A stretch of DNA of 36,206 bases from Clostridia bacterium (lineage in GTDB: Bacteria > Bacillota_A > Clostridia > Christensenellales > Aristaeellaceae). How positions within the stretch are numbered: the stretch's first letter is position 1; every line of letters starts with the position of its first letter. The position numbers and the translations under genes are program-made. Of the stretch, positions 7,949-15,504 are shown in pieces. Below the pieces are notes generated by a model, which saw nothing but the letters and a program-made list of their open reading frames with translations, was not told where the DNA came from and ran no database searches. The stretch lies in contig JAFWQM010000107.1 in assembly GCA_017509065.1 (NCBI GenBank), positions 1-36,206 of the forward strand. The letters run 5' to 3'.

Positions 7949-10111
7949 ATGATTCAAGCCGATACGTCGAACGGGATTTTTCATCTGCGGAATGATTTTG
8001 TCTCCCTGGTGCTGTGCGTCCGCCCGGACGGAGATGGGAAACAGGAATTGCTGATGCCTTATTTAGGCCCCGCGCTGGCTGATCCGGCCTCCTGCCTGTA
8101 TCTGTGTACGCCGCGCGGGGGAGCTTCTTTTGATTCGCCGCGGCAAGCTCTGCCCTATGCCTGCCCCACGGACGGGCGGGGCGATTACCGGCCCGCGCTC
8201 GTATGCGCTATGGACGGGCAGGGCCAGCGTTGCACGGAGCTGTTCTATACAGGCTATCGCATTGAAAAGGGAAAGCCTGCGCTGACCGGCCTGCCAGCCG
8301 CCTATGTTGAAAGCGACGCCGAAGCGGACACCCTGTTCATTACCTTGCGCGACGCCCTGACCGGGCTGGAAGCGGAAGTCCGCTATACGCTGTACGCCGA
8401 CAGGCCCATAATCACGGAAAGCATCCTGTATAAAAATACCGGCGCTGAATCCCTGACGCTGCAAAACGCCGGGAGCGCCTGCGTCACCCTGCCGGGGCGG
8501 TACGATTTCATCCACCTGCATGGGGCCTGGGCCAAGGAACGCAGCATTGAACGCGTTTCTCCCGCCCGGCTGACCCGCGAGATTTCCTCCTGCCGCGGTG
8601 CTTCCGGCCATGAGCACAATCCTTTCGCCGCGCTGGCCGCGCCGGACGCCACCGAGTTTTCCGGTGAATGCCTGGGCGCAGCCCTGGTGTACAGCGGCGA
8701 CTTTGCCATCACCGCCGATGAAAACGCCTACGGCTCCACCCGCCTCACCCTGGGCCTGAACCCGCGCTCCTTCTCCTGGCGGCTGAAACCCGGCAATACC
8801 TTCCAGTCTCCGGAAGTGATTTTCGCCTTCTCTGACAAGGGTTTGAACGGCATGAGCCAAGCCCTTCACAGCCTCATCCGCCAGCGCGTCTGCCGGGGGT
8901 ATTGGCGCGACCGGGAGAGGCCCATCCTTATCAACAACTGGGAAGCGACCTATTTCAATTTCGACCACGAAAAGATCATGAAAATCGCCCGTGCCGCCGC
9001 CGACGCGGGCATTGAGCTGTTCGTGCTGGACGACGGCTGGTTTGGCAAGCGCAACATCGATAACTGCTCCCTGGGCGACTGGGTGGTGAACCGCGAAAAG
9101 CTCCCCCGCGGCCTGGACGGGCTGGGGAAGGACATCAACGCCTTGGGCCTGAAATTCGGCCTGTGGTTCGAGCCGGAGATGGTGTCCCCGGACAGCGACC
9201 TGTACCGAGCGCATCCCGACTGGTGCCTTCACGCCGACAAGCGCCGCCGCACCACCGCCCGGCAGCAGCTGATTCTGGACATGGGCCGGAAAGAAGTGCA
9301 GGATTACGTGATCGAAGCCGTTTCCTCTGTGCTGTGTTCCGCGCCTATTGGCTATGTGAAATGGGACATGAACCGGAATTTCCTGGAGGCGGGTTCGGAA
9401 GACCTGACCGACGGGCGGCAGGGTGAAACAGGATACCGCTACATGCTGGGCCTGTACCGCGTGCTGGAAACGATCACCCGGTCTTTCCCCGAGGTGCTGT
9501 TTGAAAGCTGCTCCGGCGGCGGCGGGCGCTTCGACGCGGGGATGCTGCATTACATGCCCCAGACCTGGACCAGCGACGACACCGACGCCGTGGCCCGCCT
9601 GTCCATCCAGTACGGCACAAGCCTGTGCTATCCCACCAGCACCATGGGCGCGCACGTGTCCGCCGTGCCGAACCATCAGGTCGGGCGCGTGACCGGGATG
9701 CGCATGCGCGGCGACGTGGCCCTGGGCGGCAATTTCGGGTACGAGCTGGACTTGTCCGCGCAGACCGCGGAGGACATGGAAGAAATTCGCCGCCAGGTGG
9801 CCCAGGTGAAAGCCATTCGCAAGACCACCCAGCAGGGCGTGTTTACCCGCCTGCTCAGCCCCTTCGAGGGTAACGTGACCGCCTGGCAGTTCGCCGACGA
9901 AAGCCGCGTCGTTCTCTGCGCCTACCGGACGCTGAACATGCCCAACGGAGAATCGCTCCGCGTGCGGCTGCACGGCGTACCGGAGGGAACCTACCGCGCT
10001 CCCGACGGCCAAACGGTTTCTTCCGCTGACCTGGAACGCGCGGGCGTGCCGCTGCCCTTCCCGCATCACGACTTTGCTTCCATCGTTATGGTGTTTGAGA
10101 GAGTTTCGTAA
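7949..10111 (+). CDS. Alpha-galactosidase, glycoside hydrolase family 36
   Basis: A cytoplasmic retaining exo-hydrolase that releases terminal alpha-galactose from melibiose, raffinose or stachyose. The 720 residues match a full-length GH36 enzyme: an N-terminal beta-supersandwich domain (about 1-320), a (beta/alpha)8 barrel and a C-terminal beta domain. The barrel shows LDDGWFGKRN, WFEPEMV, and KWDMNR with the nucleophile Asp473. It also shows ESCSGGGGRFD and WTSDDTDA with the acid/base Asp543; the 70-residue distance between the two Asp residues is that of characterised bacterial GH36 enzymes. There is no signal peptide, so the substrate must be imported, but no transporter lies nearby. It has its own promoter, and no terminator or partner gene follows. 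Confidence 0.95.
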   Translation: MIQADTSNGIFHLRNDFVSLVLCVRPDGDGKQELLMPYLGPALADPASCLYLCTPRGGASFDSPRQALPYACPTDGRGDYRPALVCAMDGQGQRCTELFYTGYRIEKGKPALTGLPAAYVESDAEADTLFITLRDALTGLEAEVRYTLYADRPIITESILYKNTGAESLTLQNAGSACVTLPGRYDFIHLHGAWAKERSIERVSPARLTREISSCRGASGHEHNPFAALAAPDATEFSGECLGAALVYSGDFAITADENAYGSTRLTLGLNPRSFSWRLKPGNTFQSPEVIFAFSDKGLNGMSQALHSLIRQRVCRGYWRDRERPILINNWEATYFNFDHEKIMKIARAAADAGIELFVLDDGWFGKRNIDNCSLGDWVVNREKLPRGLDGLGKDINALGLKFGLWFEPEMVSPDSDLYRAHPDWCLHADKRRRTTARQQLILDMGRKEVQDYVIEAVSSVLCSAPIGYVKWDMNRNFLEAGSEDLTDGRQGETGYRYMLGLYRVLETITRSFPEVLFESCSGGGGRFDAGMLHYMPQTWTSDDTDAVARLSIQYGTSLCYPTSTMGAHVSAVPNHQVGRVTGMRMRGDVALGGNFGYELDLSAQTAEDMEEIRRQVAQVKAIRKTTQQGVFTRLLSPFEGNVTAWQFADESRVVLCAYRTLNMPNGESLRVRLHGVPEGTYRAPDGQTVSSADLERAGVPLPFPHHDFASIVMVFERVS

Positions 10112-10274
10112 ATACAGGAAAAATTTCAGAATAAATCATTTCTTTTCAGGCTGTCTTTTCCCTATGGTTTTCTTGGAAAGGGTTCCGGGGGAAACCTTCT
10201 TTGGGCCCGAAGTGCCTGTAAAACTTGCCCTTTGACAAGTGTGAATAAAAAGCACTAAAGGGAGGAAGCGCTTG

Positions 10275-10934
10275 ATGCTCAGATTTTTTCAAAAGAGAAA
10301 CAAACCCAAGAAGGAAAATATACTTGATAAAAATGGCAATATAATCGATAAGAGAATTGAAAGAGACGTTTCTCGTAAAGTAAATTGGTACTATGTTCAT
10401 GATAAGCTTTACTCTGCAAGAATGTATGTAAAGAGATTGGAAGTCTACAAAAGAAAAATTGCTGAAGTCAATGCTGCATTAGAACAGGAAGATGTAGAAC
10501 GGGCAATTGACGCCATGTATTTCGATGAAGATCGCGAGATTCCTTCAGATCGTCTGGAAAAGAAGCTAAAGCATTATTGGTCAAATGATGACGATCGCCC
10601 GGCTCCATGGAGAACAATAGAGGAAGAGAAGGCAGAAGCTCGAAAGTTGTACCAAGAAAAAGGATTCGCTGGCTTTCAAAAGCTTGCAAAGTTGCATAAT
10701 GAGATATTCTTTAAGTCCAAAAGCATTGATGAATTAATTAAGTCGGAAAAAGATGAACTAAGAAGAATTGAGATTATCGTAAAACTTAATCCTCCAGGAA
10801 GAGCTCAACGACTGTTACATAGGTTTGGTGATTGTCACTTTTTATGGGGGATAGAGAAGAGAATCCTGAAAACTGATTATGGAGTTGACTGGCAAACTCC
10901 CGCTGAGAGATTTCCCAATATATACTTTGACTAA
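10275..10934 (+). CDS. Hypothetical protein, 219 aa, A+T-rich orphan
   Basis: I do not recognise the family. The ATG at 10275 follows AAAGGGAGGAAG (10257-10268); a TTG one codon earlier is possible. The protein is highly charged and mostly helical: a Lys/Arg-rich N-terminus, a likely coiled coil around residues 45-85 and again near 115-170, and a more hydrophobic end with LLHRFGDCHFLWGIEKRIL. There is no membrane segment. Base use is much richer in A and T than in the flanking GH36 and DUF2461 genes, and codons such as AGA, ATA and AAA are frequent. This suggests recent acquisition. Confidence 0.65.
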   Translation: MLRFFQKRNKPKKENILDKNGNIIDKRIERDVSRKVNWYYVHDKLYSARMYVKRLEVYKRKIAEVNAALEQEDVERAIDAMYFDEDREIPSDRLEKKLKHYWSNDDDRPAPWRTIEEEKAEARKLYQEKGFAGFQKLAKLHNEIFFKSKSIDELIKSEKDELRRIEIIVKLNPPGRAQRLLHRFGDCHFLWGIEKRILKTDYGVDWQTPAERFPNIYFD

Positions 10935-11202
10935 TTATTTCCTTTTTCTTTGTGATAGGTGTTGTTCATCCTCATGTTCTTCGCCAATGCTTGGATTTCA
11001 GTATTCGCTTTCCTGAACGAAAGCTTTGCGTTCTGTTGCTTTGTTAGAGAGTGTCAGGAGATTCTTGATCTTCATTTGAGCCTGGCCCGGTTTTCAGCGA
11101 AGACCGAACCGGAAGGTTCTGGACTACAGAGAATGGCTTCCCCCAGTTACGAAAACACGAATCCTTTAGCAATTTTCGATAGGAATTGTCGGCTTTAACG
11201 GC
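10935..11202. other. Intergenic stretch with no confident gene
   Basis: About 270 bp with mixed base use. A minus-strand frame at about 10940-11075 has a coding flavour (MKIKNLLTLSNKATERKAF, then a stop and a further GEEHEDEQ stretch), which may be a decayed gene end. The plus-strand open frame at 10959-11198 has no ribosome site and I do not accept it. The end of this stretch holds the promoter of the next gene. Confidence 0.4.
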
Positions 11203-11231
11203 TTGAATAAAAAGGAAGTTTCGTTTATAAT
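11203..11231 (+). promoter_or_regulatory. Promoter of the DUF2461-phosphohexomutase operon
   Basis: TTGAAT (11203-11208), a 17-bp spacer and a perfect TATAAT (11226-11231). The -35 box contains the TTG that would otherwise look like a start codon for the downstream open frame. Confidence 0.8.
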
Positions 11232-11262
11232 ATGGAAGAAGCGGAGTATAGGAGGCGCATTT

Positions 11263-11967
11263 GTGTTTCAAGGCTTTGGAAAGGAACTGATTCCTTTCTT
11301 TCTCGACCTGCGGTTTCATAACGACAAATCCTTCATGGACGCCAACCGGGAGCGGTATTACCGGGAGGCGCGCCAGCCTTTTTATGATTTCATCACGGCC
11401 ATGGGGCCGGGAATGCAGCAAATCGCCGAGGATATGGAAGTGCGGCCCGTCAAGTGCTTATCCCGCATCAACCGCGACACCCGGTTCAGCAAGGACAAGT
11501 CTCCCTACCGTGACCACCTGTGGGTGGCGTTCCGGCAGAGCGGCAGGCCCAACGACGGCACGCCTTTTTACTGGTTTGAAATCAGCCCGGAGCATCTGAG
11601 TTGGGGAGTGGGCATCTGGGGCGAAACGAGGGAGATCATGGACGCCATGCGGCGGAAGATCGTGGCTCATCCCGATGATTTCCTGCGCATCCTGCCCGTT
11701 TTGAAGGAGCGGAACTTCGCCCTGGCAGGGCCGGAATGGAAGAAAATGAAACCCCCGGAGGATTTGCCGGAGGTATTGAAGCCCTGGTACTTAAAGAAGC
11801 AGGTGTACGCCGAACGCCAGGGAACGAACCTATCCTGGATTCATTCGCCCGACATTGTGCGCCGGGTGATGGACGATTATACCGCGCTGGCCCCGCTGTA
11901 CTGGATTTTCCGGGGCTGCGTGGAGGAAGCGATGAACCAATTGGACGAACAGGGAGGGAATGTATGA
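11263..11967 (+). CDS. DUF2461 domain-containing protein (TIGR02453 family), 234 aa
   Basis: A member of the DUF2461 family, whose biochemical role is not established. Family hallmarks are the N-terminal FFLDLRFHNDKSFMDANR segment, the LSRINRDTRFSKDKSPYRDH motif, and FYWFEISPEHLSWGVGIW. The GTG at 11263 is chosen because GGAGG lies at 11251-11255 with good spacing. The longer in-frame start (TTG at 11203) falls inside the -35 box of a near-perfect promoter and would give an unconserved 20-residue leader. The stop overlaps the next ATG as ATGA, so the two genes are translationally coupled, which suggests a link with hexose-phosphate metabolism. Confidence 0.88.
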   Translation: MFQGFGKELIPFFLDLRFHNDKSFMDANRERYYREARQPFYDFITAMGPGMQQIAEDMEVRPVKCLSRINRDTRFSKDKSPYRDHLWVAFRQSGRPNDGTPFYWFEISPEHLSWGVGIWGETREIMDAMRRKIVAHPDDFLRILPVLKERNFALAGPEWKKMKPPEDLPEVLKPWYLKKQVYAERQGTNLSWIHSPDIVRRVMDDYTALAPLYWIFRGCVEEAMNQLDEQGGNV

Positions 11968-13472
11968 GTACTGGTTTGCGTGGGCTGAAAAGCGGCACGG
12001 ACGTGCGCGGCAGGGCGCTGGGCGAGGATGCCCCTTTGACGGCGGCGGTGGCTGCCCGGATCGGGGGAGCGTTCGTGGCCTGGTTAAAGGAGCGGGGAGT
12101 GGATAATCCCCGGGTCGCCCTGGGACGGGACAGCCGCGTCACCGGTGAAGCGCTGATGGACGCCTGCGCGGAGGGCTGCATGAAGGCGGGGGCGCTGGTG
12201 GAGACCTACGGCATGTGCACTACACCGGCCATGTATATGAGCCTGATTACCGAGGGCTTTGGTTGCGACGGGTCGATCATGATCACCGCCAGCCACCACC
12301 CCTATGACCGGAACGGCCTGAAATTTTTCACCAAAGCGGGCGGCATCGACAGCAAGGATTTGGACGCCATCCTGGACATCGCCGAGAGCGACGCGCCGCT
12401 GTCCGGCGGCTCCACGCCGATCGTGAAGCGGGACTTCCTGCCCGTGTACTGCGAGCAGCTCAAAGACCGGGTGCGCCAAGGGCTGGACACCGACGTGCAG
12501 AAACCCCTCTTGGGCCTGCATGTGGTGGTGGACGCGGGCAACGGCGCGGGCGGCTTCTACGCGGGCCTGCTGGAAGACCTGGGCGCGTGGGTGGAGGGCA
12601 GCCAGTTCCTGGAGCCGGACGGCATGTTCCCCAACCACATCCCGAACCCCGAAAACGAACAGGCCATGGCCTCCGTGAGCGCCGCCGTGGTGAAGGCCGA
12701 GGCTGACCTGGGCGTGATCTTTGACACGGACTGCGACCGCGCTGCCATCGTGGACAGAAACGGGCGGGAAATCAACCGGAACAAGCTGATCGCCCTGATC
12801 TCTGCCGTGCTGCTGGACAAGCACCCGGGCCTGACCATCGTGACGGACAGCGTGACTTCCTCCGGTCTTGCCCAGTTTATCATGGAGTGGGGCGGCGAGC
12901 ATTACCGCTACAAGCGCGGCTACCGCAACGTGATCGACGAGGCCAAGCGCCTGAACGAAGCGGGCCTGAACTGTCCCCTGGCGATTGAGACCAGCGGCCA
13001 CGCCGCCCTGCGGGAAAACCATTTCCTGGACGACGGTATGTACCTGGTGACGGTGCTGATCTGCGAGGCCATGCGCCTAAAGCAGGAGGGCCGGGAACTG
13101 ACCGACCTGATCGCCGACCTGCGGGAGCCGGTGGAAAGCGCCGAAATCCGCCTGGACATTACCGCGGAAGACTTCCGGTCTGCTGGCAAATTCGCCATCG
13201 AAAAGGTGATGGATCACGCAGCTTTCGCCCCCGGCTGGCACATCGCGCCGGACAACCGCGAGGGCGTGCGCATCAACTTCGACCTGGGCGGCGAAATGAA
13301 CACCGGCTGGTTCCTGCTGCGGCTTTCCGTCCATGACCCCGTGCTGCCGCTGAACATCGAAAGCGACGTGCCCGGCGGCGTCAAGTTCATGGCCGAAGCC
13401 CTGCTCAGCGTGCTGGAGGACAGCGAGGGAATTGACCTTGCCAAGCTGAAAGCGTTTATTGAAGCCAAATAA
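11964..13472 (+). CDS. Phosphohexomutase (phosphomannomutase/phosphoglucomutase family), 502 aa
   Basis: An alpha-D-phosphohexomutase that interconverts sugar 1- and 6-phosphates through a phosphoserine. The four domains are readable. The active serine is Ser110 in ITASHHPYDRNG. The Mg-binding loop is DTDCDR (254-259). The sugar-specificity loop is ETSGHAALRE (342-351), where the ETSG form is usual for PMM/PGM enzymes. The phosphate-binding end has GEMNTGWFLLRLS. The usual TASHNP is TASHHP here, with His in place of Asn. Whether glucose or mannose phosphate is preferred cannot be told. The ATG at 11964 overlaps the DUF2461 stop by 4 bp, with GGGAGGG upstream. The longer open frame from 11736 runs back through the preceding gene and is not used. 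Confidence 0.92.
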   Translation: MSTGLRGLKSGTDVRGRALGEDAPLTAAVAARIGGAFVAWLKERGVDNPRVALGRDSRVTGEALMDACAEGCMKAGALVETYGMCTTPAMYMSLITEGFGCDGSIMITASHHPYDRNGLKFFTKAGGIDSKDLDAILDIAESDAPLSGGSTPIVKRDFLPVYCEQLKDRVRQGLDTDVQKPLLGLHVVVDAGNGAGGFYAGLLEDLGAWVEGSQFLEPDGMFPNHIPNPENEQAMASVSAAVVKAEADLGVIFDTDCDRAAIVDRNGREINRNKLIALISAVLLDKHPGLTIVTDSVTSSGLAQFIMEWGGEHYRYKRGYRNVIDEAKRLNEAGLNCPLAIETSGHAALRENHFLDDGMYLVTVLICEAMRLKQEGRELTDLIADLREPVESAEIRLDITAEDFRSAGKFAIEKVMDHAAFAPGWHIAPDNREGVRINFDLGGEMNTGWFLLRLSVHDPVLPLNIESDVPGGVKFMAEALLSVLEDSEGIDLAKLKAFIEAK

Positions 13473-13490
13473 CATCAGGGTTGGAAAAAG

Positions 13491-13511
13491 AGTACAGGGT
13501 ACAGAGTTCAG
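13491..13511 (+). repeat. Short copy of the GAGTACAGAGTTCAG repeat
   Basis: GAGTACAGGGTACAGAGTTC shares its words with the hairpin at 3286-3375, and it likewise sits beside a MITE copy. Confidence 0.45.
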
Positions 13512-13557
13512 ATTAATTATATATATCAATGAAGATTATCAAACGGAGTTGGGTTAC

Positions 13558-13720
13558 TATTGCTCGCCCAACTAAATCATGAATTATCTGCGGGCGATAA
13601 ATCGGTCCATCCTGCGTCACTCAACCTTGAAATACCTCCAGTATTCCTGCGGTTTCGTTCCTTGTCTGGAACGATTTCTCATCCCGCATCTGAATTCACG
13701 ATTCAATTGGGCGAGCAATA
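13558..13720 (+). repeat. MITE-like repeat, copy 3 (70-bp internal deletion)
   Basis: It has the same ends as copy 2, TATTGCTCGCCCAA and TTGGGCGAGCAATA, but lacks the inner hairpin block between CCTTGAAATA and CCAGTATTCC. It is inserted in the HTH/zinc-finger gene on the minus strand. Confidence 0.85.
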
Positions 13721-13943
13721 TCTTACCATGCTGTGCTTGATTCAGGGGTACACCACACTGTCTGCAGCGGGTTTGATCCGCTGTAATGTGTGCCACCGCG
13801 ACCAGGGTTTCCTTCTTTTCACCAACACGGGACAGGAAGGATTTGATGGTGCCCAGGGGCAGTCTTGTGGTTTGCGCTATTGCTGAAAACGAATAATGCT
13901 GCTGTCTCAGGGACAGAACGACATCTTTTTCGGCCTGCGTCAT
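13617..13943 (-). pseudogene. HTH/zinc-finger protein truncated by MITE insertion
   Basis: The real coding part is 13721-13943. The ATG at 13943 follows GGAGGAAAC. It encodes a resolvase/sigma-like helix-turn-helix (VVLSLRQQHYSFSAIAQTTRLP, then LGTIKSFLSRVG) and the first zinc-knuckle cysteine pair, CRQCG. It then runs at codon 75 straight into the MITE terminal repeat, and the last 34 codons are MITE sequence. The intact paralog at 32613-32999 shows what is missing: a second pair in FCSYSCRMKWW and a further CxxC module. No remnant of the missing 3' half is found on the other side of the MITE, so a deletion accompanied or followed the insertion. Proteins of this kind are common near clostridial mobile elements. 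Confidence 0.75.
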
Positions 13944-14174
13944 TTCCTGTTTCCTCCAATCCGAGGATCAACGTCCTCACAACTCACTGGAAAAAAGCAG
14001 GCAGTTTGGACCGCCTCAAAAGAAAAAAAGAGGAGCTCGTGCTCCAAGATTGTTACATTGTTGTTATTGGTCAACGAATCTGTCTATACACTGACAGCAA
14101 TTTGTGGTATTATTCATTTGTGAAAGTTTACTGGGAATGGCATCTTCTATGAAAAAGGTGACATATTTCATGCT

Positions 14175-14549
14175 GTGCTTTGCGTATTCAGCATTGTCAC
14201 AGGACTAATGTACGCCAGCGGAAAAAAGAAACTGAATCCACTGGAGCTTTCGGACGAGTTTATGAGCCGATATATCGATCCAAACAGACTAAAACGATTC
14301 ACGATCAAAATGGGCTGGGTCACCTTCCTGGTGGGGATTATTCAGGGAATCACGTCTTTTGTGATTTTTCATCGACATAGTGCTGTCTTTTACTGGATCG
14401 CTCTGGGTTTTACGCTGTTTTCCATAGCCTCTGTTGCCTGGAAGCTGAAGGGAAAAATCAACGTGTTTCCCGTCCTAAAATGTATTGCCTACACAGTGAT
14501 TCTCGTTGTGCTCCTTCTTGCCGGAGCAAGGGCGCAGTTCTTTGGGTGA
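14175..14549 (+). CDS. Small hypothetical membrane protein, 124 aa, possibly frameshifted at the start
   Basis: I do not recognise the family. There are three hydrophobic segments: the N-terminus, residues about 45-68 and the C-terminus. Between them lies a polar stretch with LELSDEFMSRYIDPNRLKRF. The GTG at 14175 has no good ribosome site. A natural-looking start, MKKVTYFMLCF, lies at 14149 in the next frame and stops after 19 codons; one base change near 14180 would join it to VFSIVTGLMYASG. So either the GTG is used or the gene carries a frameshift. It has the same orientation as the 4Fe-4S and DUF308 genes that follow. Confidence 0.5.
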   Translation: MLCVFSIVTGLMYASGKKKLNPLELSDEFMSRYIDPNRLKRFTIKMGWVTFLVGIIQGITSFVIFHRHSAVFYWIALGFTLFSIASVAWKLKGKINVFPVLKCIAYTVILVVLLLAGARAQFFG

Positions 14550-14622
14550 ACTGATCGTTTTTAGCTTAATGGTACCGCAATCGGCTGGATGAATAATTAA
14601 ACAGGATTTGTGGGGATACAAG

Positions 14623-15441
14623 ATGAAGAAATTCGCGATGCCGATCATTTTGCTGATTGTATTTGAAACGATCGCAATTACTTTGTGGCTGACAAAGGAC
14701 AATCTGTTCTATCTGTTCAATTTCAGCTACATTGGCCTGTCTATTTCGCTGGGCATCTTCCTGTTTATCAAAAAATACGAGCATGCCAGGCGCATTGTTC
14801 AGCTTCTTGTCGGTCTGTACATGCTGATCTATCTCGGATTGATCTGCAACGAAAACATGCAAATCGAAGGATTCTGGTATTACTTATTCACAGGCGTGTT
14901 TGAGGCGGCCACCATCCATTATGCTGTGGCCAAGATATTCGGGCCGCTGATCTTCGGACGCGGATGGTGCGGATATGCCTGCTGGACTGCCATGGTGCTG
15001 GATTTCCTGCCTTATAAAGTGCCCAAACAACCGCGAAGACAATTAGGATGGATCAGGTATATCACCTTTGTGGCTTCACTCCTCTTTGTCGCCGCATTGT
15101 TCCTTGCGCATGTGGGAAACATAGAGCGGATCATGTTCTGGGCGTTTATCATCGGCAACATTCTATATTATGCGATTGGGATCATCCTTGCATTTGCCTT
15201 CCAGGACAACCGGGCTTTCTGCAAATATATCTGTCCGATTACGGTTTTCCTGAAGCCGATGAGTTATTTTTCTTTGCTTCGTGTAAAATGCGACAAGGAG
15301 AAGTGCATCTCCTGCGGGAAATGTAAACGTATTTGCCCGATGAATGTGGATGTGACGGATAATTCAAGGAAACGTGAAAACGGAACGGAATGCATCTTAT
15401 GCATGGAATGCGTAAGAAACTGTCCGAAAGGTGCTTTATGA
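14623..15441 (+). CDS. Membrane 4Fe-4S polyferredoxin (NapH/NosR-like)
   Basis: A membrane-bound electron-transfer protein that probably moves electrons between quinol or ferredoxin and a cytoplasmic acceptor. The 272 residues start with four to five membrane helices. Within them are the two cysteine motifs GRGWCGYACW (112-121) and CKYICP (200-205), typical of NapH-type proteins. The C-terminus carries two ferredoxin clusters, CISCGKCKRICP (228-239) and CILCMECVRNCP (257-268). The ATG at 14623 follows TGGGGA; a GTG at 14608 is possible. There is no nap or nos gene here, so the role is different. Two flavodoxin-like genes in the same island are candidate partners (inference). Confidence 0.88.
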   Translation: MKKFAMPIILLIVFETIAITLWLTKDNLFYLFNFSYIGLSISLGIFLFIKKYEHARRIVQLLVGLYMLIYLGLICNENMQIEGFWYYLFTGVFEAATIHYAVAKIFGPLIFGRGWCGYACWTAMVLDFLPYKVPKQPRRQLGWIRYITFVASLLFVAALFLAHVGNIERIMFWAFIIGNILYYAIGIILAFAFQDNRAFCKYICPITVFLKPMSYFSLLRVKCDKEKCISCGKCKRICPMNVDVTDNSRKRENGTECILCMECVRNCPKGAL

Positions 15442-15504
15442 TGCAACACACCATTTGTCCGGAGATAAGGTCGAAATGAATATCAATAAAAGGATGGACT
15501 TACT

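Noticed and set aside
8063..10069. Minus-strand open frame of 668 aa antisense to the GH36 gene
   Set aside because: The opposite strand has a full GH36 enzyme with catalytic residues, promoter and ribosome site. This frame is a shadow.
10959..11198. Plus-strand open frame of 79 aa before the DUF2461 gene
   Set aside because: No ribosome binding site, no recognisable motif, and it runs up to the promoter region.
12084..13022. Minus-strand open frame of 312 aa inside the phosphohexomutase gene
   Set aside because: His/Val/Gly-rich antisense translation without motifs.
13558..13720. Reading the repeats as a CRISPR array
   Set aside because: Copies are thousands of bases apart with inverted termini and no regular spacers; there are no cas genes.
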